A DNA stretch of 64,000 nt from Cryoendolithus antarcticus (lineage: Eukaryota; Ascomycota; Dothideomycetes; Cladosporiales; Cladosporiaceae). Positions 8,594-18,917 of this stretch are shown here, piece after piece (position 1 is the stretch's first letter; the number at the start of each line of letters is the position of its first letter). The notes below the pieces were generated by a model that saw only the letters and a list, made by a program, of their open reading frames with translations, made no database searches and was not told the DNA's origin. The position numbers and the translations under genes were made by a program. Location: NCBI GenBank assembly GCA_002077065.1, contig NAJO01000007.1, forward strand, positions 930,001 through 994,000, written 5' to 3'.

Positions 8594-10180
8594 ATGGGTG
8601 AGCCACAGTACCTCCGCTACCCTCTCCTCCCCCTCGCACAATCAGTCTTTACCCTCGCATCGCCCTACACAGACAAACCCGCCAAACACCAATCACTGGA
8701 AACACTTCAAAATGCCATCCGTGAGAACAAGATGGCTCCACTGTACCACTACCTCTCACATCCTCAGACCGGCAAGCTCAATGCGAGCGGTGAAGGCAGC
8801 TCATCGCAATCACCGGTGAGCAGTCGAGCAAGCACAGCAGGCAAAGGCCAATCGCCATTCCAATTACTTCGGAGAACGAGCAGCATCAACGCCCCATCAA
8901 TACTGGGCGTGCTTGGTGGCAAGACTGACTCAAGCGTGGGGCTGCCATGGGACGAGGCGCTGTACAAGGAGCTGCAGGAGGAGAACGAGAAGGAGCTGGA
9001 GGCGATACAGAAGGAGGAAGATGAGGCAGTAGAGAAGTCGGGCGAGACTGAGATCGCCAGTGTGCAAGGCAAACGCGCAGAGTACTACGCCAGGATCGGC
9101 GACAAGGAGAAGTCGCTGGCAGAGTTCGAGAAGCTGCTCGAGAAGACGCACATCCTCGGCACCCGCATCGACATCGTCCTCGCTATCATTCGCATAGGAC
9201 TCTTCTTCGACGATAAGGTCCTTGTCAAGAAGTCGATAGATCGCGCTCAGCAGCTCGTGGAGTCTGGTGGAGACTGGGATCGCCGCAACAGACTGAAGTC
9301 ATATACTGGCCTTCACCTTCTCACGATCCGCGCACATAATCTCGCAGCAGTACCTCTGCTTGACTCCCTCTCGACCTTCACTTCAACGGAACTTTGCCCC
9401 TACAGCTCCATTGTAGTCTATGCGACACTAGCCGGCGCCGTGGCATTGCCCCGGCGAGACTTCAAGACGAAGGTCGTGGACGCGCCCGAGATCCGCGCAG
9501 TCTTCGGGTCTGCATCGACCGAGGATCGCCTTGCTGCGCTATCAGGCTCTGTGTCAGCAGGTCCGGGAGCAGAATCTGGCGTGGACACTCCTCCCGTGTC
9601 CAAGCCCGGTGCTGCGGTGAACCTCACAACACTCGGGACCGCCTCATCCTCCTCGGCGCCTGCGGTCTCTGAGGAGCCTGAGATCGACTTCACACCACTT
9701 GCAACGCTCATCTCCTCACTCTACGCTGGCAACTATGCGTCATTTTTCAAGGCGCTTGCCACTGTCGAGTCTGACTTCCTCTCTCGTGACCGGTACCTCT
9801 ACGAGCACAAAGCCTGGTATGTGCGGGAGATGCGATTGAAGGCGTACTCACAGCTACTGCAGAGCTACCGTGTGGTAGGCTTGGACAGCATGGCTCAGAG
9901 CTTTGGCGTCAGCGTAGAGTGGTTGGACAGGGATCTCGCGCCGTTCATTGCTGGAAGGAGACTGAACTGCGTGATCGATCGCGTCAAAGGGATTATCGAG
10001 ACACAACGGGGTGGAGGGAAGGACGGACAGTGAGTGATCGCAACGATAACGTGAGCATGGAACGAGATACTGACCTTTACTCGCAGATATAACGACGTTG
10101 TAAAGCAGGGCGATCAGCTGATCACGAAGCTGCAGAAGTATGGACAGGTCGTGCGACTGAGGGGCAGCGAGAGGAGCTGA
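8594..10180 (+). CDS. rpn7: 26S proteasome lid subunit Rpn7 (PSMD6)
   Basis: Two exons, 8594-10029 and 10087-10180, give 509 residues. The intron (57 nt, GTGAGT...CAG) is supported because exon 2 supplies the family's expected C-terminus (QYNDVVKQGD, LQKYGQVVRLRG). The helical-repeat region is typical (RAEYYARIGDKEKSLAEFEK, GTRIDIVLAIIRIGLFF, GDWDRRNRLKSYTGLHLLT), as is the PCI domain (GNYASFFKAL, YVREMRLKAYSQLLQSYR). Rpn7 is part of the 19S lid, which docks the deubiquitinase Rpn11 onto the base. The usual length is about 390-430 residues. The excess comes from two Ser/Gly-rich insertions, at about residues 57-110 and 310-365; the second interrupts the PCI region. Confidence 0.95.
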
Positions 10181-10538
10181 GCGCCTGCTCTTGCATATCG
10201 CAGGCAATATATGTGGCGTCTCAACAGCTGCGGCTCCTGAATCAGCCTCGAATACGGACCCAGCACGGCCTCCTACATGAAATGGTGATTGAGAGCCATT
10301 CCCTATGGATACACGGCGTCACGCGCTCGTTGCACAGCCTGCCCATGGACAAGCCTGCGGACTTCGCTCATGGCGACCGGGCCCAGCCAGGGATACAATG
10401 TACGATACCGAGTGCCAGCATAGCATTTACACAGCAGAAGCATGCAACCCTTGGCTGAGCAGAAGCCCTATCATTGACACACAGGTGAGCCCATCTCCCT
10501 TGCCTTTCTCTTCCTGCTTCCCTTCCACCGCATACTCG
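10181..10538. other. convergent 3' region, RPN7 / GFA gene
   Basis: A tail-to-tail gap of about 358 bp that holds both 3' ends. No gene or structured repeat is seen. Confidence 0.5.
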
Positions 10539-11079
10539 CTACACATACTGCGGCTCCAGCAACTTCTCCCCATCAAAGTAAGTATACTCCGCATTCTTCA
10601 GATCAATCCCCTTGATCATCCTAGCCTAGCATCTCTACTGTCAGCACACTCTCCCTTCACTCCACCTTGATACCTCCCTCGGGGACTGAGTCGCCAAGAG
10701 CACTTACATTTATCGCCCACTCGCCCCTCTGATGCACATCCACGCTCTGCCGGAAGTCTATCAACATCGACGACCCGCACTTTGGACAGAACTTGTGCAC
10801 GCGAGTCTTGGTCGCGAAAGCATAACTCGCCAACTTGCTTTCGCAGTCGCCTTCAAACTTGACGTTCTCGTCGAGTGGGTACACGAGAAGGTAGCCTGCT
10901 GGTTATCAGAAGAGACTGGACTGAGTAGGTGGAAGTGCGGAAATACCGTTCTTCATGTAGTAGGAGCAAGTGCAGTCATTTATCTTCTCGGTGCCTTCTG
11001 GGGCGAGGGCATCAGGGAGGGTGAGTGTGAGGGTGATGAGGTGGCAGTGGCAGGAGGCGATGTAGGTTTTGGGAGGCAT
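10539..11079 (-). CDS. GFA-domain (Mss4-like fold) zinc protein
   Basis: Three exons, 10947-11079, 10708-10895 and 10539-10625, give 135 residues; phases agree at both junctions and both introns are GT-AG. The zinc ligands of the glutathione-dependent formaldehyde-activating family are all visible: a CHC pair near residue 10 (ASCHCHL), a second CxC (DCTCSYY) near residue 37, and CPKCG near residue 75. Exon 3 restores the family's C-terminal part (INARMIKGIDL, YFDGEKL). The family is named after a bacterial glutathione-formaldehyde enzyme, but most fungal members have no proven substrate. The ATG at 11079 begins just before the conserved segment. It is transcribed divergently from the short-chain dehydrogenase. 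Confidence 0.85.
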
Positions 11080-11521
11080 GGTGACAGCTTTGGAACGAGG
11101 ATAGAGAATGGTTAAGGGAAAGGAGACTTCTGCATTAGCGCCGAAGTGGGAGATTTATCTGAATTGTGAATCAAGTATGTCACATATGATGTACAAGTAT
11201 GTCACATAAGATGTACCTGCAGATCGCTTTGTAATCGGCTTTACCGAAGGTTTGAGCAGCGCTTGGCCTACATACTTGCTTGCATCAATGCTTTGCGTGA
11301 ACCATTTGCGAGTGACGCTGGATGATGATCATGTTCGCAGGAATATCATGCCGCGATGCGAAAGAGAGGGAGGTGTTGTGGCTGACTTGCCCCAGCTGGA
11401 CTGGGGATTGACTGGCCGGAACCCCAACGTTGATGTGGACATGGGAGCAACAACATAGCGTCCGAGTATAACTTTACACGCTCCTCTGCCATCTCCTCTC
11501 TTCCCACAGCTCAAAGTAATT
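11080..11521. promoter_or_regulatory. divergent promoter region, GFA gene / SDR gene
   Basis: A head-to-head gap of 442 bp between two predicted redox enzymes; it carries a 22-bp tandem duplication (11173-11216) in its first third. Co-regulation of the two genes is inference. Confidence 0.45.
11173..11216. repeat. 22-bp tandem duplication in divergent promoter
   Basis: Two head-to-tail copies of a 22-bp unit (11173-11194 and 11195-11216) differ at one base (AAGTATGTCACATATG versus AAGTATGTCACATAAG). They lie about 95 bp upstream of the GFA start and 305 bp upstream of the SDR start. Confidence 0.9.
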
Positions 11522-12452
11522 ATGGCAGAGTCAATGTCTCCCTCGAAGCTCTTCAGCGTAGAAGGCATGGTGGTAGTGATCACAGGCGGCGCTACGGGTC
11601 CGCTTTGTAGCCACCCAATGCCTGACAACCAATACTAACACTTTGGCAGGCATCGGCCTCAAGATCACCAAAGCCTTCGCTCTCAACGGCGCCTCTAGAG
11701 TCTACGTCCTCGGCCGCCGCCAGGTCAAACTCGACGAAGCCGTCAAACTCTCTCCCTCAAATATAACGCCCATCATCTGCGACGTGACCGACAAGTCCTC
11801 GCTTCTCGCGGCTGCAGCCAAGATCAAGCAAGAGACTGGCCATGTCAACCTCCTCTGTTGCAACTCAGGCGTGATGCCTGATTCCATCCCTGTCAAAGCA
11901 GCCGAAGTCCCCGCAGCAGAGTACGCAGCCGCTGCAATGCAAGTGAGCGCCGGCTGGGATCTCGCCTTTTCCACGAACAGCACATCGATCGCGCTGACCT
12001 CCTTCGCGTTTCTCGAGCTCCTCTCAGCCGGCAACGAGAAACGCAACGCTCCTGGCAGGGACTCCCAAATCCTCGTCACGAGTTCCATAGCCGGCTACCT
12101 GCGCGTCCCCGGTTCGAACATGGCGTACGGTGCCAGTAAAGCCGCTGCGACGCACATGGTCAAGCATCTCTCTGGGACGCTGACACCTTACTCGATACGG
12201 GTAAATGCGATTGCGCCAGGCTTGTTCGAGAGCGAGCTAGCTAGTGGGCTGATTGGCAGCTTGGGGGCTAATGGCGATCCGACGGGGGAGGGCAGTGTAA
12301 GTAAGGGCGTCATTCCTGCCGGCAGAGTTGGGAGGGAAGGGGATGTAATCGGGACGGTGCTGTATATGGCTAGTGCGGCAGGAAGCTATCTCAACGGCGC
12401 CATTAATGTCATTGATGGAGGGAGGATAGGGCAGCTGCAGGGGACTTACTGA
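11522..12452 (+). CDS. short-chain dehydrogenase/reductase (SDR)
   Basis: Two exons, 11522-11597 and 11650-12452, give 292 residues. The first exon carries the start and the first half of the nucleotide-binding motif; splicing rebuilds TGGATGIG exactly, with a TACTAAC branch site just before the CAG acceptor. The protein has the classical SDR plan: the Rossmann motif near residues 21-28, CDVTD near 63, CNSGV (variant of NNAG) near 90, and the catalytic Ser (VTSSIAGY) with YGASK near residues 170-188. The C-terminal INVIDGG block ends the fold. It is an NAD(P)H-dependent oxidoreductase, probably cytosolic. The substrate is unknown; the closest style is gluconate or rhamnolipid-type fungal SDRs. 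Confidence 0.9.
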
Positions 12453-12713
12453 GGAGGCAGATTGCGAATGACACATCTCATTGTTGTAATAGAAAGGGAC
12501 TCCATACACGCAATTATATACATGCTAGACGTGATGCGAGCTTTGAGTGCTGATCCCACTTGTCACGCTTTACAAGTTAGCCCAGTGTCACCACAAGCTG
12601 CGTACATTTGCTGGTATGTACACTCGGCCATGAGATTGAGGCTACTGCAGATGGTGATGTGAAAGATCATAAGTACACTATAAACACCTCTCCCAAGCCC
12701 CCACATCATCCAT

Positions 12714-15159
12714 TCATGACGATGACGGCGCCGTTTCAGTCTGCGCCGCTGTGCCGTTCTGTTGTGGTGCTGCCTCCGCCTGCGGCTCGGCCTTCTCTTG
12801 CGACTCAGTCGTCCCGTTCGACTGTGGTGCCTCCTCCTTCTTTGGTGCCGATTTCGTCTGCGGTGCTGCCGCCAATACCTCGGGTGTAGCTTGATCCGAG
12901 TACTTCTTGAAGTTCTCGTTGAAGAGATCCGCCAACTTCGTAACCTCGCTCGTGAAGTCCGTGCTACCAGTCCATGCTTTGGCAGGGTTGAGCACCTCAT
13001 CTGGGACGTTCGGGCAGGATTTGGGAACGCTGAGGTTGAAGGTCTCATAGGTTTCATACTCGGCTTTGGCGAGCTCGCCGGAGTGGATAGCGTCGAGAAT
13101 GGCACGCGTGTATTTCTGTAAAGTTATTTAGTACCTGAGCTGAAAATCAGCACTTGGTGAAATAGTAGCTTACCAGAGGACAACGTTTGCCACCCGTTGT
13201 GGCACCAGCACCAACCCAGCCAGTGTTGAGCAGCCAGGCATTGACCTTGTGTTCGGACATGAACTTGGCGAGCATAGTTGCGTATCTCATTGGGTGTAGT
13301 GCCAAGAACGGCTGAGCGAAGCACGACGAGAATGTTGCGGTAGGCTCATTCACTCCATCTTCGGTACCGGCCATCTTGGAGGTGTACCCGCTGATGAAGT
13401 GGAACATAGTCTGCTCAGTGTTGAGCTTCGAGATTGGCGGCAGTACACCTCGAGCGTCGCAGGTGAGGAGGACGATGTTCGTTGGGTGATTCGATGAGAC
13501 GCAGGGGATCTTGGTGTTCTCAATGTACTCGATAGGGTAGGCGCAGCGGGTGTTCTCGGTCAGTGTGATGTCGTCGTAGTCGACCGTTCGGGTCTCCGGG
13601 TCAAACACTACGTTCTCCAGAATCGAGCCGAATTTGATAGCGTTGTAAATATCGGGCTCCTTGTCGGCTGACAGACCGATGCACTTGGCATAGCAGCCAC
13701 CTTCGATGTTGAAGACACCTCGATCACTCCAGCAGTGCTCGTCGTCACCAATCAAGGCACGCTTGGGGTCCGCGGAAAGTGTCGTCTTGCCTGTACCTGA
13801 CAAACCGAAGAAGACTGTGACATCGCCATCCTTGCCCTCGTTGGCGGAGGAGTGTAGCGTGAGCACATTGTGCTTGACAGGCATCTCGTAGAACAGTACA
13901 GTGAAGATTCCCTAGTGGAAGTCAGTATGAGTCAAGATGGGAAACTCGATGGGGTTTACATGCCTTCTTCATCTCTCCCGCATACTCAGTACCAAGAATC
14001 ACCATCTCCTTCTCGGCAAAGTTGATCGAGACTGAGGTTGCGGATGTCATGCCAGTCGTCCATCGATTGGCCGGGAAAGCACCAGCATTGTAGATCACGT
14101 AGTCAGGGTGGAAGTGCTCGAGCTCCTTTCTCGAAGGTCGGATAAGCATATTGCGCATGAACAGGGCGTGGTACGCGCGAGCGCACACGACTCGGACATT
14201 GATTCGGTAGCGCTCGTCCCATCCTGCGAAGCCATCGATGACATAGATGCGGTTTCGGGTGTTGAGGTAGTCGACCGCACGTTCTCTGTTGATTTTCCAG
14301 ACCTGTCGCGATCACGTGTCAGTAAGTGAGGTCTGGTCCAGATCCATTCTACCTTATGTCTAGGTTGACAAATAGCCGCATCCAATGCCGCGGCCGACTG
14401 CACCCGAATTTGCGGGGCGGGAGCTCGGCATGCCACATGAAAGTGACGTCGGCAGCTTCCCCCGCAGCAGTTCGCGACGCGCGCAGACGCGGCTGTATGT
14501 TCGAGACTATGTTGTCCATCAAGGGTGGGGAAGATTTTGACTGACCTCCGGTGACATGGGCTTGTTCACAGGTCCCCACCAGACGTTGTCTTTCGAACTA
14601 TCCTCCTCCACTATGCGCTTGTCGGAGGGAGAGCGACCAGTCTTTGCGCCGGAGTATGCGGAGAGAGCACCGCTGGAGGTAATTGCGGATCCAGTTTCGT
14701 AGACGAGGGCATCTTCGTAAAGTGCAGGGACGGAAGGGTTGGCGATCTGTGAGCGTGGTCAGTCATGAGAGAATTGTAGCTCTATTGACCGAACGTACGA
14801 TGGCGACGCGCTCGTAGTCGATGTGTGCCTTCTCGTGAAGCTCCTCCTCGATCTCAGTGTGCTCTACTTGTGGCCTGGCAGAGGTATGTCAGCGACTTGT
14901 CTCTATGAAAAGCGAGCAAGTGCCATCGTGGGTATAGCAGGGAGACTTACACCACACCCTTAGGGTGCAATGCCGTCTTGTTCACGCCGTTGGCAACCAT
15001 GGTTACGATGCTCGAAGTCAATGAAGAAGAATGGAAGTTAGATCGCTCTTGTTTGGCGATTTGTTCAGTAAGAAAATTGGAAGAGCCGTCTGGTGGTCCA
15101 GGAGTGTAAGATCGCTCTGGAGGGGCCGGACGTGTCTTTAAAGTAGCCTCGGAAGCCAT
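12714..15159 (-). CDS. pck1: phosphoenolpyruvate carboxykinase (ATP)
   Basis: Six exons (14951-15159, 14799-14874, 14546-14746, 13964-14302, 13174-13911, 12714-13115) give 654 residues with every phase matching. It catalyses oxaloacetate plus ATP to PEP, the entry to gluconeogenesis (acuF in Aspergillus). Visible signatures are [13 protein letters not shown], [16 protein letters not shown] substrate residues ([17 protein letters not shown]), the P-loop [13 protein letters not shown], the metal site [11 protein letters not shown], and [18 protein letters not shown]. The intron at 13912-13963 starts with GC, not GT (AAG|GCATGT...TAG); splicing there restores the conserved EMKK-GIFTV junction. 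The third intron (14303-14545, 243 nt) is about five times longer than the others. The last 50 or so residues are a Ala/Pro/Gln/Glu-rich tail beyond the usual end ([10 protein letters not shown]). A GTGGGG CreA-type site lies about 50 bp upstream of the ATG. Confidence 0.95.
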
Positions 15160-16201
15160 TCAAACTTCAGAGGCTCGGGATAGCAACTGTTTCAATCGCT
15201 GGTGTTTGCCCCACACAAACTCGATTGCCGTATGGAGCTACACTGGATTTCGCGGAGAAGCTGCGTGGTGATTGGTCTCGATGCTGGGCTGCCAGTCAAT
15301 GCACGGGAAGTGTCGGGAGAGCTGCGAAGGCCACGATAATGGGTCGGAGAAACACGAGGCGCAGCACGAGTCGCTAGAGATGCTCTGAGGCTGCGATTGC
15401 TGTCGGAGTGATATGCGTGCGGTCTAGACAGTTTTCGGGTATGACATGTGTGTAACAGATGTTGAGCGATAAGCGCTATTGAGGCCAGGACGGAAGAAAG
15501 GAAGTTGGTGGAGGTCGAAGCTAGGTATCCTCTACTACAATCTACACATCCAATAATACATCATCCTGCAACCGCAAGCCAGTGTCATGATCTCATATCA
15601 CTAGGTATCACAATAATCAATTGCACGTCACCTTAACAGACCAGGCAGGGCAGGTCGCACAGGCGACACCAACCACAGCCGTTTGACAAGCGACCCCGCA
15701 GTCAGTGCAAACGATCCCCTGCAAGCTGCAGATGCTGCGGCACGACTCTCGTCGCTGCTGAGCTTCGGCATTGAGACTGCCTTTCGATACCCGTCTTACT
15801 GCAACGACATATGCTCCCGGTGCTGTAGGAAGACATGTGCCAAGGACAGGAGTCTAAAGCTCAAGCATGTCAGTCCCACGTGTGGCGGATGCCCGGAACA
15901 AGGCTCTTCCATGGTACCTCCACTTTCTCCAAAAGTCTGACCGCTCTCACGCTATCACAAATGTGCCTGCAACAGTCATATGCATATATGCCATTTCTGT
16001 GAGAGTGCGGATCCTCAGACGAAACACTCTGCTGTCCGGTGTATCCTCTCTTCTGAAGGTCGCACAATGTCCTCGATATCGCAGGTGGCTTTAGCGTAGC
16101 GCAGGAGCTTCTGGACTGACGAAGAAGCGAAGGTTCCGTGTAGCACTCCGAAGCACATTGCTTATATCGCTCTGGACAGCAAGATCACAGCCAAAGCGAT
16201 T
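15160..16201. promoter_or_regulatory. PEP carboxykinase upstream region
   Basis: About 1 kb between the PCK start and the stop of the Zn2Cys6 gene, both on the minus strand. It should hold the PCK promoter. A GTGGGG on the minus strand (15209-15214) fits the carbon-repressor CreA consensus SYGGRG; a single site is weak evidence. A minus-strand frame ending at 15617 is Cys-rich but has no start codon. No convincing gene. Confidence 0.4.
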
Positions 16202-17329
16202 TCACCGCCCTGACTTCATCACCGCAAGATCACTTGCAATCAAATCTCTTGCGTAGGCCAAGTGCTTTCCATAATCCGCTTCCAGGGCATTGGCGACGCC
16301 ATTAAACCCAAGTTGGGCAAGATCGCGAAGATACCATGAGTGCTCCAGCATACCAGTGGAGACAAAGAAGTACGCGGTGATCACCAAGGCGGGGGGATGT
16401 CTGGTTTGTACGAGCTTCAAGAACTCGTACGATCTCTCCGCGACCCAGCGAAAGATGTGCCCGCTGTGCAGTGCTTGAGTGGCATGCGTTTGGACGGCCG
16501 TCTCGTATACCGTTTGTAGTTCGGTCACGGCTTCCATGCAGAGTCTAGACTTCTCTGGGTCTGAGATATCGTCGCAGAGGCTTGACAGCGCTGAGAAGCA
16601 GGCTTTCAGCTCTGGCGCAAGTGCATGCGCTGCAGAGGGCACTGCCTGGTGGCCGTGCAGCGCTACCGAAAACGGACCTCTCGAGACGGTCTCATATGTG
16701 GTATCTACCACATCTCTCACACCCCGGGTCATGTAGAGCAGCTCCACGACATCCTCCAGGGCCATGAAGCGCCGCTCAGGCCTCTCGACAGTTCTCAGGG
16801 AAGCTCTGGCCAATGATGAAATCGACAGGACCATAGAGAGGGCGAACAACGCGTTGCCCTGGTCGTCCGTGACAGGTTCGCTGAGAAGTTCTCTGAACGA
16901 GGATACAGCGATGACGTGATGCTTGTCACTGATTTGTAGATAAGCTGCAGATTTTGAGGGTACTGTGGCGGCGATGTGGAGCGCAGAGAGAGCCAGGATG
17001 CCATGCATGAGGAACGGATGCTTGGTGGCCTCGAGTGGGATATTCTCCTGCCACAGATGCTTCATTGCATGACCACTGCCTAGCTCGCTGCGTGATGTTT
17101 TGCTAGTGTAGTGGTGCATGAGTTCCAGGTCCTGTAGCCATTCATCGTTGGCCGCTGGCGGTCTGGGACTGCCATGAGATAGCGTGCTGGGCGTGAGAGG
17201 GCTCAAACTGCATGGTTCTGATCGTCTCTGGCAATTGCTGCAGCAGGGCACCCGTTCATCGCATTTGACTCGGCGCGTCTTGCATTGGGTGCAGCCTAGC
17301 CGCGACTTTTTCGCGCCGAGCTGTGGCAT
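16202..17329 (-). CDS. Zn2Cys6 transcription factor, sterol-uptake-control (UPC2-like) type
   Basis: Single exon of 375 residues. The binuclear cluster is at the very start: Cys13, 16, 23, 30, 33 and 40 (GCTQCKTRRVKC...CSNCQRRSEPC). An arm of Ser/Pro leads to DLELMHHYTSKT and then to HPFLMHGILALSALHIA near residue 105, the block seen in the many fungal regulators annotated as sterol uptake control protein 2. The rest is the helical ligand-responsive region of that class. It would bind CGG-type sites in the nucleus. An inverted repeat with CGG/CCG half-sites lies 135-180 bp upstream of its ATG. The next gene upstream, on the same strand, is an RTA1-like gene, a family linked to sterol and lipid stress. 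Confidence 0.88.
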   Translation of the reverse strand: MPQLGAKKSRLGCTQCKTRRVKCDERVPCCSNCQRRSEPCSLSPLTPSTLSHGSPRPPAANDEWLQDLELMHHYTSKTSRSELGSGHAMKHLWQENIPLEATKHPFLMHGILALSALHIAATVPSKSAAYLQISDKHHVIAVSSFRELLSEPVTDDQGNALFALSMVLSISSLARASLRTVERPERRFMALEDVVELLYMTRGVRDVVDTTYETVSRGPFSVALHGHQAVPSAAHALAPELKACFSALSSLCDDISDPEKSRLCMEAVTELQTVYETAVQTHATQALHSGHIFRWVAERSYEFLKLVQTRHPPALVITAYFFVSTGMLEHSWYLRDLAQLGFNGVANALEADYGKHLAYARDLIASDLAVMKSGR

Positions 17330-17912
17330 CGTTCGTCTCGGCAGGATGCTGATGTCAATAGTGGTACGCTACGATGCACCACTACATCGAGTGTTAGCGA
17401 TCTTTGACCAGCGAGAGATCAACTCAGGGATGTTCCATTGAGAGTCAGGTCTACCGTGGCACATCGGCTTTTGTCCGCGATCATGCACAGCCGGACAAAG
17501 CCATCGGACTACGCGTCCTCCACAATCAGTTTGCGTGGCCTTGCGCCTCCAGGATCAATGGCTTGTTGATGTACGGAGGTAGGCCATGTTGGTAGGCAAC
17601 CGAAGATTGGAGGGACTGTTCAGTGGCTGAGGAAAGTCTGTCGCGCGCCACTCGCTTTCACATGGCAACGCTTGATTTCCTCAGACGATGTCGTCGTCTT
17701 GACAATTCAGTGTGTCTCCTTCAGCGGGACGCACATTTGCCGATGTCGGTCCATTTTATATCTACGAGTATACCGCATGGCCGTGCTATCGCCCAAATAC
17801 AGTACCGCCGATTCCACCACCGCGCTCGAACGCTCGCTCATAAACCCAGATCGAGAGGGCCATACGGCCTCACCATGCATCAGTCCACTCGCATCGTATC
17901 CGCGTGCTCGGC
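17330..17912. promoter_or_regulatory. upstream region of the Zn2Cys6 gene
   Basis: This gap holds the 3' end of the RTA1-like gene and the promoter of the Zn2Cys6 regulator, both on the minus strand. An inverted repeat is at 17465-17502. No further gene is recognised. Confidence 0.45.
17465..17502. repeat. inverted repeat with CGG/CCG half-sites
   Basis: The left arm GGCTTTTGTCCG pairs with the right arm CGGACAAAGCC across a spacer of about 14 bp, with one unpaired T. The left arm itself contains CGG-N7-CCG. Position and half-sites suit autoregulation by the adjacent Zn2Cys6 protein, but this is inference. Confidence 0.55.
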
Positions 17913-18917
17913 CTACACCACACTCCTCTGCCCGACTTTCTCCAGCTTCCAAGCGTTAGTGAAAGCCCGTTGCTCTGTACCACTCCTCAGTAGCGCGGCG
18001 ACTTCGCTCGGATGTATCCAATTCATAGTGACCATCGCCAGCCACATGACCACTGCATCGAAGATGTACAGGAAGACCTCATGCTGTGGGGCATTCATCA
18101 GTACTGACGCCCTCAGATCTGTAGTTCAAGCACTTACCTCCATAATATACCCAGCATAGCCTTCCGCGTACTCAACCACACGCACTATCGATCGCACAAA
18201 GATCAGAATACTGACGATGTACAATCCAATGAGGTGCTTCTTCCACGGCGTGCCCCTTGATTTCTCGGTCGGATTGCGTCGGTTCCTGACATGGAAGAGG
18301 GCTGCGGTGATCACGAAGAGTCCGAAGAAGAGGACTTGCACGACCAAGCCACCGACCACAATGTTCGAGCCCATGTTGATAGAGGAACTGGTGCCACTCG
18401 AAAGTAGTCCCGCACCCGCAGACTGCATCAAGAAGGACAGTATGTCGCCACCGACGAAGATCTTGGTGAGCCAGGTGCGCCGTACAAAGAGTGCTCGATC
18501 GCCATCACACATCAAGACGATACGGCCGAGCTCCATGTAGATGGACGCGGCGAAAAGCGCTGGTGCGACGAGGAGCAGCACAGACTGGATGATGAAGGGC
18601 CCGAGCGTATAGGGGCCTGGGTTCTGTTGCGCGGAGAGGATGCGGCCGATGTAGCCAATGGTCTCGACTGCAGGGTTCAAGTCAGCTATGTGCTGGTCGG
18701 AACATCAATGAACTGGGAGACTCAAACAGATTCCACCTATCAGAAAGGGAATCAGAAACCATGTTTTGGTCCGAATCAGCTGGAAGGCATGGAGAAGAGT
18801 GCTGAGGCCGAAGAGCACGGCGAATATGGCGGCTGCCGATAACGCTGGCTCGTAGTAGTAGTATCTGAAGTTTGCAAGCACGTTATCGCTGTTCCGGTCT
18901 GCGCGGGAGTCGAGCAT
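17913..18917 (-). CDS. RTA1-like lipid-translocating/stress membrane protein
   Basis: Three exons, 18728-18917, 18138-18667 and 17913-18083, give 296 residues; introns of 59 and 54 nt are GT-AG and phases agree. The protein is a seven-helix membrane protein of the RTA1 family. Typical segments are YEPALSAAAIFAVLFG (helix 1), ETIGYIGR (rebuilt across the first splice), PALFAASIYMELGR, DILSFLMQSAGAGL, and SIVRVVEYAEGYAGYIMEVS before the last helix. Family members (yeast Rta1, Rsb1, Rtm1) protect against 7-aminocholesterol or move sphingoid bases across the plasma membrane. The missing helix pair outside the exons is not an issue; all seven fit the spliced product. The short polar tail ends RSVV. 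The neighbour downstream is a UPC2-like regulator. Confidence 0.9.

Noticed and set aside
12237..13105. Long Arg-rich minus-strand frame across the PCK tail
   Set aside because: Shadow of the last PCK exon read in another frame.
15617..15900. Minus-strand Cys-rich frame ending VTCN, like a small secreted effector
   Set aside because: No ATG, no signal peptide and no convincing upstream exon; several frames would have to be joined by unsupported introns.
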